Assembly: GCA_045589955.1 (NCBI GenBank)
Contig: JAZNQD010000004.1
Location: 3,606-67,605, forward strand
Direction of reading: 5' to 3'
DNA: 64,000 nt
Origin: CAJGCS01 sp045589955
GTDB taxonomy: Bacteria > Bacillota_I > Bacilli_A > ML615J-28 > CAG-313
Shown: piece after piece, positions 10,201 to 17,743 of the stretch
Position numbering within the stretch: position 1 is the first letter of the stretch
How the letters are laid out: each line of letters starts with the position of its first letter
Translations under genes and position numbers: made by a program
Notes under the pieces: generated by a model
What the model saw: only the letters and a program-made list of their open reading frames with translations
Database searches by the model: none
What the model was told of the DNA's origin: nothing

Positions 10201-11804
10201 ATGTTGGTTTTGACCTTCCTCCACGTAAATGTCCTGTATGTGGTGAGCTTTTAACCGGCGATGGAGTCGATATTGCCTTTGAAACATTCTTAGGATTTAA
10301 TGGTGATAAAGTGCCTGATATTGACTTAAACTTCTCTGGTGAATACCAAGCAACTGCTCACTCATTTGTTCAAAGTGTCTTTGGTGTGGATGGCTCATTT
10401 AGAGCTGGTACTATTCAAGGTGCAAAAGATAAAACAGCCTTTGCTTATGTTCGTGATTATTGTAAAAAACATGAAATCACAATGCGTAAATGTGAAATGG
10501 ATCGTGTTGCCAACTTTATCCAAGGGGCAAAAAGAACAACTGGCCAACATCCTGGTGGTATTGTTGTTGTTCCTGACCATATTGAATATACAGATATTTT
10601 CCCTGTTCAATATCCACCAGTAAATGATCCGGATAATGTCGGTGAAACAAAATGGCGTACTTCACACTATGAATATCATAGCTTTGAAAGCAATTTATTA
10701 AAACTAGATATTCTTGGTCATGATGACCCAACTGTTATTAAAACACTTATGGGTTATGTTCATGATAATCCAGAATTATTCCCTTTTGATAAAGTAGAAG
10801 ATATACCAATTGCCGATCCAGATGTTATATCACTATTTTCATCAAAAACAGCACTTAACTTACAAGGTGCAGACGGTGATTTATTATCAAGTGGTACAAA
10901 AGGTATTCCTGAATATGGAACAGAATTTGTTCGAGGAATGTTAGAAACAATAAAACCATCAACAATTGGCGATATTATTAAAGTATCTGGTCTATCACAT
11001 GGTACCGATGTATGGCAAGGCAATGCTGAAACATTATTCAAGGGAGAATTACCTGGTTATCCGCGTGTTTCATTCTCGGAAGTAATCGCTTGTCGAGATG
11101 ATATTATGCTTGACTTAATGAAATATGATTTGCCTGCAGCTGAAGCTTTCCAAATTATGGAATCTGTTCGTAAAGGACGTGGTTTAAAGACTTCGCAAGA
11201 AGAACTAATGCGAAAACATAATGTACCTGAATGGTATATTTATTCATGCAAGAAGATTAAATATATGTTCCCGAAAGCCCATGCAACTGCTTATGTTATT
11301 ATGGCTCTTCGTATTGGTTGGTTTAAGGTACATCGTCCAATCTACTACTATGCAGCATACTTCTCAAAACGTGCTAAACGTTTAGATGCAGAAATCTTTG
11401 CCTTGGGTAAAAATGCAATTAGAAACAAGATAAATGAAATTGAAACAATGATTAAAAATAAGAGTAAAGATGTAACTGATAAGGATAAAGACTTATTAAC
11501 TGAATTACACCTAGCTTTAGAAATGGTACTAAGAGGATATCGATTCCGACAAATTGATTTAGAAAAATCTCAAGCAGTTGATTTTACAATTGGTGACGAC
11601 CTTAAATCATTGTATCTTCCATTTATTGCTATTGATTCACTTGGCGAAACTGTTGCCAAATCAATTGAAGAAGCGCGTAAACAAGCTCCATTTACTTCGA
11701 AAAAAGATTTTGAAACAAGAACAAATGTTAATAAAACACAATATGCCAAAATGTATACACTAGGTGTTTTTGATAACCTTCCAGAAAATGATACATTACT
11801 ATAA
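7275..11804 (+). CDS. polC: DNA polymerase III alpha subunit, PolC type
   Basis: Replicative DNA polymerase of low-GC Gram-positives, 1509 residues (the family is usually about 1440). Order seen: N-terminal domain, OB fold (about 230-340), PHP domain starting ELHAHTKMS near 350 and split by a DEDD 3'-5' exonuclease (VIFDIETTG near 437, HNAIFDTGF), rest of PHP (GDVHHL), then the C-family polymerase core with a zinc-binding pair CPHC near 942 and CPVC near 985 and the catalytic DIDLNFSG near 1015. The insertion of the exonuclease inside PHP is diagnostic of PolC rather than DnaE. A strong AAAGGAG site precedes the ATG. No terminator is visible before the next promoter. Confidence 0.98.
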   Translation: MSIQNEKWINILNLAKVEETSSDLFLGSLENVKVNEVKNEYRLILSFPTLVDAQTLFDAFLKVSDYLISECGISNVKYSVLPINAKSYNKSFIYDYFIKAIEIWSNDIATVKILYKYKTEIDENGLNISIIVPNDLDANNVKDVIKNIKLFFNNYGLNDVTFDVEIDTSIDSLGDIIKTQHRIAEKKEEAKLNELHQERMQKALSEQDQVNYKQSYRKNVYPLVKIEEIPDTSLGIEDYKNIRHSELVQIDGVLVSSECRTIKNARGEYNLFTGIINDGTDSIIIKSFYREDNKLIFENELIKDRHIMVRGKVGWDSFSNAVVVQINSVVIFGPDTSRERFDGADEKRVELHAHTKMSVLDSILDVNEYVEQAVRYGHKALAITDHANCHAFPAFFSKAKKEGIKPIGGCEGYYVDDSALKIAYTDESISLEDATFVIFDIETTGFSVNYCEIIEIGAVKVQNGMVIDSFSEFAKPNQKITSFITGLTGITNEMVENADNIEGVIGRFKTFIEGSILVAHNAIFDTGFIYDTMNKHGIFEKELPCIDTLQLAYALYGDQFKKFSLGNLAKSLKVEVEQLHRAIHDARTLNNVFMRMLGDLLQMNVRNYDQLNSLVQKDEVAKVVIPKHINLLVKNKTGLKNFYKLLSTANTTHFNKEPRMLKSVIEQYRDGLLIGSGCANGEIWRNAFEKTIKDVEKAIDFYDYIEVQPPVEYLHLFKLEDDEEFALNKIKDTIDLIIRIAKKHNKIVVATGDVHHLIPDDAKYRNVYISVPRPSGGGVHELYNCERTLDMHYRSTTEMLDEFSFLPANIAHEIVVTNTNLIANMIEEFEIFPKELFVPRDDYLSFMGVPSMEKALINISNETLRSLYGENPPRYVQERLDIELNKIISNGYASVYYISHMMIKKSNEAGYVVGSRGSVGSSFAATMMNITEVNPLKPHYRCPHCKYSAFKFSPAEKAEFGMDIPEELDAELQKVDVGFDLPPRKCPVCGELLTGDGVDIAFETFLGFNGDKVPDIDLNFSGEYQATAHSFVQSVFGVDGSFRAGTIQGAKDKTAFAYVRDYCKKHEITMRKCEMDRVANFIQGAKRTTGQHPGGIVVVPDHIEYTDIFPVQYPPVNDPDNVGETKWRTSHYEYHSFESNLLKLDILGHDDPTVIKTLMGYVHDNPELFPFDKVEDIPIADPDVISLFSSKTALNLQGADGDLLSSGTKGIPEYGTEFVRGMLETIKPSTIGDIIKVSGLSHGTDVWQGNAETLFKGELPGYPRVSFSEVIACRDDIMLDLMKYDLPAAEAFQIMESVRKGRGLKTSQEELMRKHNVPEWYIYSCKKIKYMFPKAHATAYVIMALRIGWFKVHRPIYYYAAYFSKRAKRLDAEIFALGKNAIRNKINEIETMIKNKSKDVTDKDKDLLTELHLALEMVLRGYRFRQIDLEKSQAVDFTIGDDLKSLYLPFIAIDSLGETVAKSIEEARKQAPFTSKKDFETRTNVNKTQYAKMYTLGVFDNLPENDTLL

Positions 11805-11831
11805 TTTAACGATTTACTATTATCAAACTAT

Positions 11832-11860
11832 TTGCAAGAAATGGTAAAAAGTGGTAAAAT
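11832..11860 (+). promoter_or_regulatory. Promoter of gap
   Basis: TTGCAA, 17-base spacer, TAAAAT with a TG just upstream of the -10; about 42 bases before the gap ATG. Confidence 0.75.
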
Positions 11861-11902
11861 ATATGCGTAAAAAATTTATAAATAAAAAGGAGATTTATTA
11901 AA

Positions 11903-12910
11903 ATGGCTGTAAAAATTGCTATTAATGGTTTCGGACGTATTGGCCGTCTTGCATTCCGTTTAATGTTTGGTCAAGAAGATTTTGACATCGTTGCTATCAA
12001 CGACTTAACTGGTGCTGAAGATTTAGCATATTTATTAAAATATGATACTGCACAAGGTCGTTATGCAGGTCATACTGTTGAATCTACTGATCACTCTATC
12101 ATCGTTGATGGTAAAGAAATTGAAATTAGTGCTGAAAAAGATGCTAACAACTTACCTTGGAAACAATTAGGTGTTGACGTAGTTATCGAATGTACTGGTT
12201 TCTATGTATCAAAAGAAAAAGCTATGGCACACATTAATGCTGGTGCTAAGAAAGTTATTATTTCTGCTCCTGCTAAAGGTGTTGACAAAACAGTTGTTTA
12301 CAATGTTAACCACACTACATTAACTGGTGAAGAACAAGTTATCTCTGCTGCTTCATGTACTACTAACTGTTTAGCTCCTATCGCTAAAGTATTAAATGAC
12401 AATTTTGGTATCGTTAAAGGCTTCATGACTACTGTTCATGCTTATACTGGTGACCAAAATACATTAGATGCACCTCACAAAAAAGGTATCAATTCTCGTC
12501 GTGCACGTGCTGCTGCTGCTAACATCGTTCCTACAACTACTGGTGCTGCTGTTGCAGTTGCTGAAGCTTTACCTGAATTAAAAGGTAAATTAGATGGTAT
12601 GGCATTACGTGTTCCTACTGTTACTGGTTCAGTTGTTGACTTAGTTTGGGAACCTGCAAGACCTGTTACTGTTGAAGAAGTTAATGCTGCTGTTAAAGCT
12701 GCTCAAAACGAAACTATCGGATACACTGAAGATCCAATCGTTTCTTCAGATGTTATTGGTCAAACTTGGGGTACATTATTTGATGCTCAATGCACAAAAA
12801 TCATGAATGTAGATGGTAAACAATTAGTTAAGATTATCACTTGGTATGATAACGAAATGAGTTACACTGCACAAATGGTTCGTACTGCTAAATACATCTG
12901 CGAACACTAA
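11903..12910 (+). CDS. gap: Glyceraldehyde-3-phosphate dehydrogenase
   Basis: Glycolytic enzyme oxidising glyceraldehyde-3-phosphate to 1,3-bisphosphoglycerate, 335 residues as usual. The NAD-binding motif [10 protein letters not shown] is at the N-terminus, the catalytic Cys152 lies in SAASCTTNC, and WYDNEMSY is near the end. Codon use is strongly biased to GCT, ACT, GTT and GGT compared with neighbours, the mark of a highly expressed gene. It has its own promoter, a strong AAAGGAG site and its own terminator, so it is monocistronic. NADP versus NAD preference was not worked out. Confidence 0.98.
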   Translation: MAVKIAINGFGRIGRLAFRLMFGQEDFDIVAINDLTGAEDLAYLLKYDTAQGRYAGHTVESTDHSIIVDGKEIEISAEKDANNLPWKQLGVDVVIECTGFYVSKEKAMAHINAGAKKVIISAPAKGVDKTVVYNVNHTTLTGEEQVISAASCTTNCLAPIAKVLNDNFGIVKGFMTTVHAYTGDQNTLDAPHKKGINSRRARAAAANIVPTTTGAAVAVAEALPELKGKLDGMALRVPTVTGSVVDLVWEPARPVTVEEVNAAVKAAQNETIGYTEDPIVSSDVIGQTWGTLFDAQCTKIMNVDGKQLVKIITWYDNEMSYTAQMVRTAKYICEH

Positions 12911-12919
12911 TAACAATTA

Positions 12920-12948
12920 AACTAGCGCAATTTTGCGCTGGTTTTTTT
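12920..12948 (+). terminator. Terminator of gap
   Basis: Stem AACTAGCGCA with TGCGCTGGTT, four-base loop, run of seven T. Confidence 0.88.
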
Positions 12949-12991
12949 AATAAACAATGATAAAAATCCATATAATAAAATGAGGTATTAT

Positions 12992-14035
12992 ATGGATAAA
13001 AATTTACAAAGAATAATAAAAATAATCGGCATATTATGCATAGCATATTTGTGCTTTCTAATTTTTCCTAGTATAAAAATATGTTTGGTTTGGATTTTAA
13101 AAATTCTATTGCCATTTTTTATTGGTTTTGTTGGTGCATATTTGTTAGTCCCACTGGTTGAAAAAATAACTAAATTAAAAGTTAATTACAAGGCAAGTGT
13201 GATTATTGTTGTAACGACATTTATTGTTTTTATAACGTTAGTTTTTATGCTTGTTGTTCCTAAAACATTAACACAATTTGATTTTCTATTTGATAACATA
13301 CCAATTTATATTGAAAATGTTTCATCTTTTTTAAATAAAATCTCTGAAAAGTTAACGTTTTTGCCTAATGAATTTTTACCTACTCCGGAAAATATTCAAC
13401 ATTTACTAATGAACTTTGGAATAAAGATTTCAAATAATTATAATAAAATATTTGAGAATATTAAGTATTACGCACTTGTTTTATTAATTAGTCCAATACT
13501 TATCGTTTATTTTTTATTTGAGTTTAAGACGATTAAGGTTAAAATTAAAGATTATTTATTTGAAAAAGAAAAAGAAGAACTTTATCAAACTCTATTACAA
13601 ATTAATAAAAATATGCGTAGTTACATAAATGGAGTTTTTATTGTGATGGTTGCGTTGTCGTTGATTGCAACAATTCTATTTAGTTTTATTGGACTTGATT
13701 TATCATTATTATGGGGAGTTATTATAGGTATTACAAATATTATCCCTTATATCGGACCTTATATTGGTGGAGCAATTGTCGTTGTATTTACACTAGCAAC
13801 ATCAACGAAAAAAGCAATAAGTGTTTTAATAATAATAATTGTTTTACAACTAATTGAAAGCAATCTGATTTCACCTAATATTCATAGTAAAAGTGTTAAA
13901 ACAAGTCCGATTTTAGTGCTTCTTTTTGTCTCAATTTTTGGTGAAATAATGGGAATTTTTGGCATGATAATAGCTGTTCCAATCTTAAGTATTTTCCAAA
14001 TTTTAGTTAATAAAATTAAAATACTTAAAATATAA
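12992..14035 (+). CDS. AI-2E family (PerM-like) membrane permease
   Basis: Integral membrane protein of 347 residues with about seven or eight hydrophobic helices, and late motifs typical of the family: LSLLWGVIIGITNIIPYIG and the SPNIHSKSVKTSPILVLL segment. Family members are proposed exporters of autoinducer-2, osmolytes or Na+, and the role is unproven for most. An upstream in-frame ATG at 12980 exists, but GAGG at 12982-12985 lies inside that extension and fits the ATG at 12992, so I choose the latter. The gene stands alone after the gap terminator. Confidence 0.85.
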   Translation: MDKNLQRIIKIIGILCIAYLCFLIFPSIKICLVWILKILLPFFIGFVGAYLLVPLVEKITKLKVNYKASVIIVVTTFIVFITLVFMLVVPKTLTQFDFLFDNIPIYIENVSSFLNKISEKLTFLPNEFLPTPENIQHLLMNFGIKISNNYNKIFENIKYYALVLLISPILIVYFLFEFKTIKVKIKDYLFEKEKEELYQTLLQINKNMRSYINGVFIVMVALSLIATILFSFIGLDLSLLWGVIIGITNIIPYIGPYIGGAIVVVFTLATSTKKAISVLIIIIVLQLIESNLISPNIHSKSVKTSPILVLLFVSIFGEIMGIFGMIIAVPILSIFQILVNKIKILKI

Positions 14036-14065
14036 AACTTTTTTGAAAAAATATGTATCTTTTTA

Positions 14066-14094
14066 TTTACAAAAAAAACAAATTATGATATAAT
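14066..14094 (+). promoter_or_regulatory. Promoter of the paralogous membrane-protein pair
   Basis: TTTACA, 17-base spacer, TATAAT. It gives a leader of roughly 90 bases before the first start codon, longer than usual in this window. Confidence 0.75.
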
Positions 14095-14190
14095 ATGTAT
14101 GTATTAGACTGACGTGATAGAATACCAAAAAAATGGGGGCTCGTCAATTATAGATATTAGATATAAATATGAAAGTTAGGGAGTGAACAT

Positions 14191-15888
14191 ATGTTATCAA
14201 AAGCACAAAAAATTATATTATATCTTAGTGCTATAGCAGCATTATTACTAGGTGTTATTCTAATTGTTCCATTTAGAACTATTCCTGGTTTAACAAAAGA
14301 ATCAGCGCTTGTTGTTTTAATTGTCGAAATTGTTGTTAAGGCTGCATTAGCAATACCTTTCTTAGGATTATCTGTTTATCCTATGGTTTTAAAATATAGA
14401 CAAATTGCTGGAAAATTCGAAAGATCAAGAGTTGTAAATGTTATGTCATATCTACCTGTTGCTATCTATACTGCAGGTTTACTAATTTTAAACATTAATA
14501 CTCTTGCTTATCCCCTAAGCGATTTATCACCAGCTCTTTGGACACTTTCATTTACAGTGCAATTATTTGACCTTGCATTTATTATTGTTGGGTTTGTACT
14601 GTTACCAAAATTCTTAATGAGATTAAATAGAAAATTAACTATTTTCTTTGATGTAGCTATGGGTTTAATTATGTGTGCTACTTTAATCATCAGTACTATT
14701 TTATTAGTGGTATATCATAATGCTTATTCTAATTCAGTTGAATATTATGGCACAGGTGCTCCATATGGGCCTGTATTATTCTTCACTTATGTATTTGCAG
14801 TAGTTGCCTTTGTTACTATCGCAATCTTAACTAACAAAATGGTTAGAAGAGATGAAACTGAATTATACATTAACTTTGATCTACAACGCGAAGAATTAGA
14901 CGAAGTTAAAGCTCTTGCATATGATGAAGCTTATAATGATATTCTTGATGAATTTGAAGAATACTTTGATGAATCTAGAGCTGAAGCAGTTCTTGAAGAA
15001 TTAGAGGAAGTAGAAAATGAAATCGAAAAAGAAGATCTTGAAGAAGCAGATCAAATTTTAGATGAATTAGATACTATCGAAAAACAATTAGAAGGTGAAC
15101 CTGAAATTCAAGTTAAAGAAGTAGAAAAAGAAGTTGTAGTTGTTAAAGATGAAGAAGATGCTAAACGTATCGCTGAGCTTGAAGCTAAACTTGCAGAATT
15201 ACATGAAACTCATTCTGAAAAACTTGAAGATTTACAAGATGATATTGAAGATGCTGAAGAAGAAGCAGAAGCTGCCAAAGCCGAAGCAGAACAAGCTAAA
15301 GTTGCTGCAGAAGCTGCAAGATCTGAAGCTGAAGTTGCTAAAGCAGAAGCAGAAGCTATTAAGGCTGAAGCTGCTAGAAAAGCTGCCGAAGCTGAAGCAG
15401 AAGCTGCTCGTAAAGCTGCTCTTGCTGCTGAAAAAGCTATTCAAATTGCTGAAGCTAAGAAAGCAATTAAACCTTCTTATATGAATCTTGTAAACTATGC
15501 ATCTGCATTAGAAGATGATGGTGTTACTGTTGTTGCTAATGATAAAGAAACTCAACACAAGTTCTACATCAATAAGAAATTATTCTTAGTTCTTGCAGAT
15601 ACAAATGTTGATTATAGAGTTACATTCTTAGCTCCTAAATCAAAAGCTATTGATTTAATCATTGATAATCCAAAAACAGTTTCTAAGGCTACATCTCCTA
15701 AAGGACCTCATTGGTATAAACTTATCAACAAAGGCACATTTGAAGGTGACCAATTAAAAGAAATCATTAAAGGTGCTTTAGAACAACAAAAACAATTATT
15801 ACAAGAAGCTGAAGAAGAAAAAGCTCGTATTAAAGCTGAAAAAGCTGCTGCTAAAAAAGCTGAAAAAGAAGCAGCTAAGGCAGAATAG
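14191..15888 (+). CDS. Membrane protein with coiled coil and conserved C-terminal domain (copy A)
   Basis: Unknown function; 565 residues. Roughly the first 215 residues hold about six hydrophobic helices. Then come an acidic stretch and a long Ala/Glu/Lys-rich coiled coil (about 310-425) built from EAE and AKAEAE repeats. A compact domain of about 100 residues follows (from KPSYMNLVNYASAL to about residue 535) and a Lys/Ala/Glu-rich helical tail. The compact domain has an order (INKKLFLVLAD, spkgpHWYKL) that reminds me of the MmcQ/YjbR fold, a weak inference. A GGGAG site precedes the ATG. GAA/GCT-rich codons suggest strong expression. It is followed 11 bases later by its paralogue. Confidence 0.8.
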   Translation: MLSKAQKIILYLSAIAALLLGVILIVPFRTIPGLTKESALVVLIVEIVVKAALAIPFLGLSVYPMVLKYRQIAGKFERSRVVNVMSYLPVAIYTAGLLILNINTLAYPLSDLSPALWTLSFTVQLFDLAFIIVGFVLLPKFLMRLNRKLTIFFDVAMGLIMCATLIISTILLVVYHNAYSNSVEYYGTGAPYGPVLFFTYVFAVVAFVTIAILTNKMVRRDETELYINFDLQREELDEVKALAYDEAYNDILDEFEEYFDESRAEAVLEELEEVENEIEKEDLEEADQILDELDTIEKQLEGEPEIQVKEVEKEVVVVKDEEDAKRIAELEAKLAELHETHSEKLEDLQDDIEDAEEEAEAAKAEAEQAKVAAEAARSEAEVAKAEAEAIKAEAARKAAEAEAEAARKAALAAEKAIQIAEAKKAIKPSYMNLVNYASALEDDGVTVVANDKETQHKFYINKKLFLVLADTNVDYRVTFLAPKSKAIDLIIDNPKTVSKATSPKGPHWYKLINKGTFEGDQLKEIIKGALEQQKQLLQEAEEEKARIKAEKAAAKKAEKEAAKAE

Positions 15889-15899
15889 GAGGGGTTAAT

Positions 15900-17501
15900 A
15901 TGTTAAATTATAGAGAAAAAAGAACTGTATTAATTTTATCTATTATTGCTGCTGCTTTAAGTATTGTTGCTTGTATTCCTTTTGGATTAGCACATTTATC
16001 ACGTGTTGAATTCCTTCTTAAGTATATTGCATTCCCAATTGTTATTGCAATTTTATCAATTGTTATTTACAACATTAAATTCCGTAACTATCGTCCTGGA
16101 TACAGATTTGCTGTTTTAGCAAGTTACATTCCTGTCTTTAGTTATATTATTGCTTTAGCAATCAATACATTTATTCTATTAGCAAGATCAAATCCTGATT
16201 TCGTATTCTCACGTAATGTTTGGATTGGTTTAGTCGTATTGATAGTATTTGTAATTGTTACTGGTGCTGTATTAATGCACGTATTTTTCCAAAAAATTGT
16301 ATTATTTACTAAAAATGAGATTATGGTTATTGACAGCTTGTTTGTTGCAATATTAGCTGTTGATGCAATTGGTTTTGGTATTTTAGCTAATAAATTAGTT
16401 GAACATTCAGAAGCCTTTGCAAATCCTCATTGGGCATTCTTAGTTGCTCCAATCATTTTATGTGCATTATGGGGTGCATTCCATATCACTCATTTAGTTA
16501 AATTATACAAGACTGATGCAGAACTAAGACTTGAAGATAAAGCAGAATTAATTGCTCGCTTTAAACAAAGTTACTGCAATTTCTATCAAGATGCTTATGA
16601 AGAAATCTTAAATTCTTTATTTGACTATTCTGCAATTAAAAATGGTATTGAAGAAATCGAATTTATTGATGAAGATGAAGAAACAGAAGCAGCGCCTGTA
16701 GCTGAAGAAGTTGTTGAAGAACAACCTGTTGAAAAAGAAGTTGTTATTGTAAAAGATGAAGAAGATGCTAAACGTATTGCTGAACTTGAAGCACAACTTG
16801 CAGAATTACATGAAACTCATTCTGATAAATTAGATGACTTACAAGATGACTTAGAAGATGCACAAGAAGAAGCTGAAAGTGCAAAAGCTCAAGCTGAAGA
16901 AGCTAGAGTTGCTGCTGAAAATGCTAAATCAGAAGCAGAAGTTGCTAAAGCTGAAGCTGAAGCATTAAAAGCTGAAGCTGCCGCTATAGCTGCCGAAGCT
17001 GAAGCAGAAGCTGCTCGTAAAGCTGCTCTTGCTGCTGAAAAAGCTGTATTAGTTGCTGAAGCTAAGAAAGCAATTAAACCTTCTTATATGAATCTTGTAA
17101 ACTATGCATCTGCATTAGACGATGATGGTGTTACTGTTGTTGCTAATGATAAAGAAACTCAACATAAATTCTACATCAATAAGAAATTATTCTTAGTTCT
17201 TGCAGATACAAATGTTGATTATCGTATTACTTTCCTTGCTTCAAAAGAAAATGCAATCGATTTAATCATTGACAATCCTAAAACAGTTTCTAAGGCTACA
17301 TCACCTAAAGGACCTCATTGGTATAAACTTATCAACAAAGGTACATTTGAAGGTGATCAATTAAAAGTAATTATTAAAGGTGCTTTAGAACAACAAAAAC
17401 TATTATTACAAGAAGCTGAAGAAGAAAAAGCTCGTATTAAAGCTGAAAAAGCTGCTGCTAAAAAAGCTGAAAGAGAAGCAGCTAAAGCTCAAAATAATTA
17501 A
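15900..17501 (+). CDS. Membrane protein with coiled coil and conserved C-terminal domain (copy B)
   Basis: Unknown function; 533 residues, paralogue of the gene just upstream. About six hydrophobic helices occupy the first 205 residues, but their sequence is unlike copy A. From the EKEVVIVKDEEDAKRIAELEA segment onward (about residue 277) the two proteins match almost residue for residue through the coiled coil, the 100-residue domain and the basic/acidic tail. The start has a strong GGAGGGG site just after the stop of copy A, so they are co-expressed. No terminator is visible after it; the next one is in the alanyl T-box. A scaffold or membrane-organising role is possible but only a guess. 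Confidence 0.8.
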   Translation: MLNYREKRTVLILSIIAAALSIVACIPFGLAHLSRVEFLLKYIAFPIVIAILSIVIYNIKFRNYRPGYRFAVLASYIPVFSYIIALAINTFILLARSNPDFVFSRNVWIGLVVLIVFVIVTGAVLMHVFFQKIVLFTKNEIMVIDSLFVAILAVDAIGFGILANKLVEHSEAFANPHWAFLVAPIILCALWGAFHITHLVKLYKTDAELRLEDKAELIARFKQSYCNFYQDAYEEILNSLFDYSAIKNGIEEIEFIDEDEETEAAPVAEEVVEEQPVEKEVVIVKDEEDAKRIAELEAQLAELHETHSDKLDDLQDDLEDAQEEAESAKAQAEEARVAAENAKSEAEVAKAEAEALKAEAAAIAAEAEAEAARKAALAAEKAVLVAEAKKAIKPSYMNLVNYASALDDDGVTVVANDKETQHKFYINKKLFLVLADTNVDYRITFLASKENAIDLIIDNPKTVSKATSPKGPHWYKLINKGTFEGDQLKVIIKGALEQQKLLLQEAEEEKARIKAEKAAAKKAEREAAKAQNN

Positions 17502-17529
17502 AACATTGATGAAGACTAGTAAACATTAA

Positions 17530-17722
17530 ATATTCGTTTAGAGAGTAATTGGTTAGTGAAAAATTACCGATATTAGTGTTGAAGCTCCTTCTGAGTGGAA
17601 CTAATCATTCCCGCTTGAAGCGTTAAAACTATTAGAGTGCTAATTTTATATTAGAAATAGGATGGTACCGCGAATATATTCGTTCCTAAAAGTGATTTTA
17701 ATTACTTTTAGGAACTTTTTTT
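17530..17722 (+). promoter_or_regulatory. T-box leader (tRNA-Ala sensing) of alaS
   Basis: Classic T-box riboswitch. The T-box sequence AGGATGGTACCGCG lies at 17659-17672 and differs at one position from the usual AGGGTGGTACCGCG. Stem I precedes it, with the probable specifier GCT (alanine) at 17584-17586 in GAAGCTC. A terminator follows at 17682-17722 (stem GTTCCTAAAAGT with ACTTTTAGGAAC, run of T). Uncharged tRNA-Ala should stabilise the antiterminator and allow alaS transcription. Confidence 0.93.
17682..17722 (+). terminator. T-box regulated terminator
   Basis: Long stem of about 13 pairs ending in seven T, directly after the T-box motif; forms when tRNA-Ala is charged. Confidence 0.88.
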
Positions 17723-17743
17723 ATGAAATTATAGGAGACAAAT

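Noticed and set aside
10339..11041. Several ORFs of 70-94 codons within polC on both strands
   Set aside because: They lie fully inside a conserved polymerase domain and lack ribosome sites; frame shadows.
15140..15484. Lys/Leu-rich and Ser/Phe-rich ORFs in other frames of the coiled-coil gene
   Set aside because: Low-complexity shadows of the GAA/GCT repeats of the real coiled-coil frame.
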